Source of the DNA: Betaproteobacteria bacterium UBA7395
Lineage (GTDB): Bacteria > Pseudomonadota > Gammaproteobacteria > Burkholderiales > Rhodocyclaceae
Length of the DNA stretch: 12,545 bases
Direction: 5' to 3'
Assembly: GCA_002470165.1 (NCBI GenBank)
Contig: DKNF01000121.1
Coordinates: forward strand, 1 to 12,545
Position numbers and translations under genes: made by a program. Shown one piece after another: positions 12,411-12,545 of this stretch; the stretch's first letter is position 1; the number at the start of each line of letters is the position of its first letter. Under the pieces are notes generated by a model that saw nothing but the letters and a program-made list of their open reading frames with translations, made no database searches and was not told the DNA's origin.

Positions 12411-12545
12411 GGATTGCGCTCGGCGTCGAGTACTTCGGTTCGCCCTTTCGCGGCTGGCAGAGTCAGGCCGGCGGCGGCACCGTGCAGGATGCGCTGGAGG
12501 CGGCCCTGGCGAAGATCGCTGGCCAGGCGGTGGCGACCCTGTGCG
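12407..12545 (+). CDS. truA: tRNA pseudouridine(38-40) synthase TruA, 3'-truncated by window edge
   Basis: The first 46 codons are visible: a GTG start, then [19 protein letters not shown] and [17 protein letters not shown]. This matches the TruA N-terminus (RIALxxEYxGxxFxGWQxQ ... TVQxxLExAL). The enzyme makes pseudouridine at positions 38-40 of the tRNA anticodon stem-loop. The catalytic Asp lies beyond the window. The start overlaps the stop of the preceding membrane gene by four bases, so the two are co-translated. Confidence 0.93.
   Translation, partial: MRIALGVEYFGSPFRGWQSQAGGGTVQDALEAALAKIAGQAVATLC

Overview
The window looks like the chromosome of a betaproteobacterium, most likely of the Rhodocyclales (Azonexus/Dechloromonas/Accumulibacter-like). 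The reasons are the high GC content outside the middle region, the order fimV - small ECF-T-like membrane gene - truA at the right end, and the style of the protein sequences. The genus assignment is inference.

Left block (1-3706, + strand): three tightly overlapping genes. They encode the C-terminal part of a GT-B-fold (UGT-like) glycosyltransferase, an HlyD-type periplasmic adaptor of a type I secretion system, and an adenylate-forming enzyme of the PaaK/CapK (phenylacetate-CoA ligase-like) family. The overlaps (13 bp, then 0 bp with a GTG start) indicate one operon, probably for making, modifying and exporting a secreted product. The ABC exporter and substrate genes are not in the window.

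Middle block (about 3707-8608): a defective filamentous phage (inovirus) prophage, mostly on the - strand. Read from right to left it holds a divergent + strand repressor with a predicted C-terminal membrane segment; an operator/promoter region with overlapping -35 boxes and paired TGTCCA/TGGACA sites; a pV-like ssDNA-binding protein; a 62-aa protein; a 201-aa protein with cytosine-methyltransferase-like PPC and EHP motifs; a gene II/X-type replication initiator; a 105-aa membrane protein; a 38-aa one-helix protein; a strong hairpin; the 48-aa major coat protein pVIII; a 93-aa secreted protein; and a pIII-like adsorption protein. The pIII gene is broken. Its last ~40 codons are replaced in frame by an array of 24-bp repeats typical of an IS21-family insertion sequence end. 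The genes expected next in an inovirus (pVI and the Zot/pI assembly ATPase) are absent, so the prophage should not be able to make virions on its own. The 220 bp between this scar and the ligase gene hold nested inverted repeats and a terminator-like hairpin.

Right block (8609-12545, + strand): fimV (type IV pilus/twitching and polar hub protein), beginning only 36 bp after the phage repressor; a stem-loop; a CbiQ/ECF-T-like membrane protein; and the start of truA (tRNA pseudouridine 38-40 synthase), overlapping by GTGA. The prophage therefore sits directly against the 5' end of a pilus gene, which is notable because many inoviruses use type IV pili as receptors.
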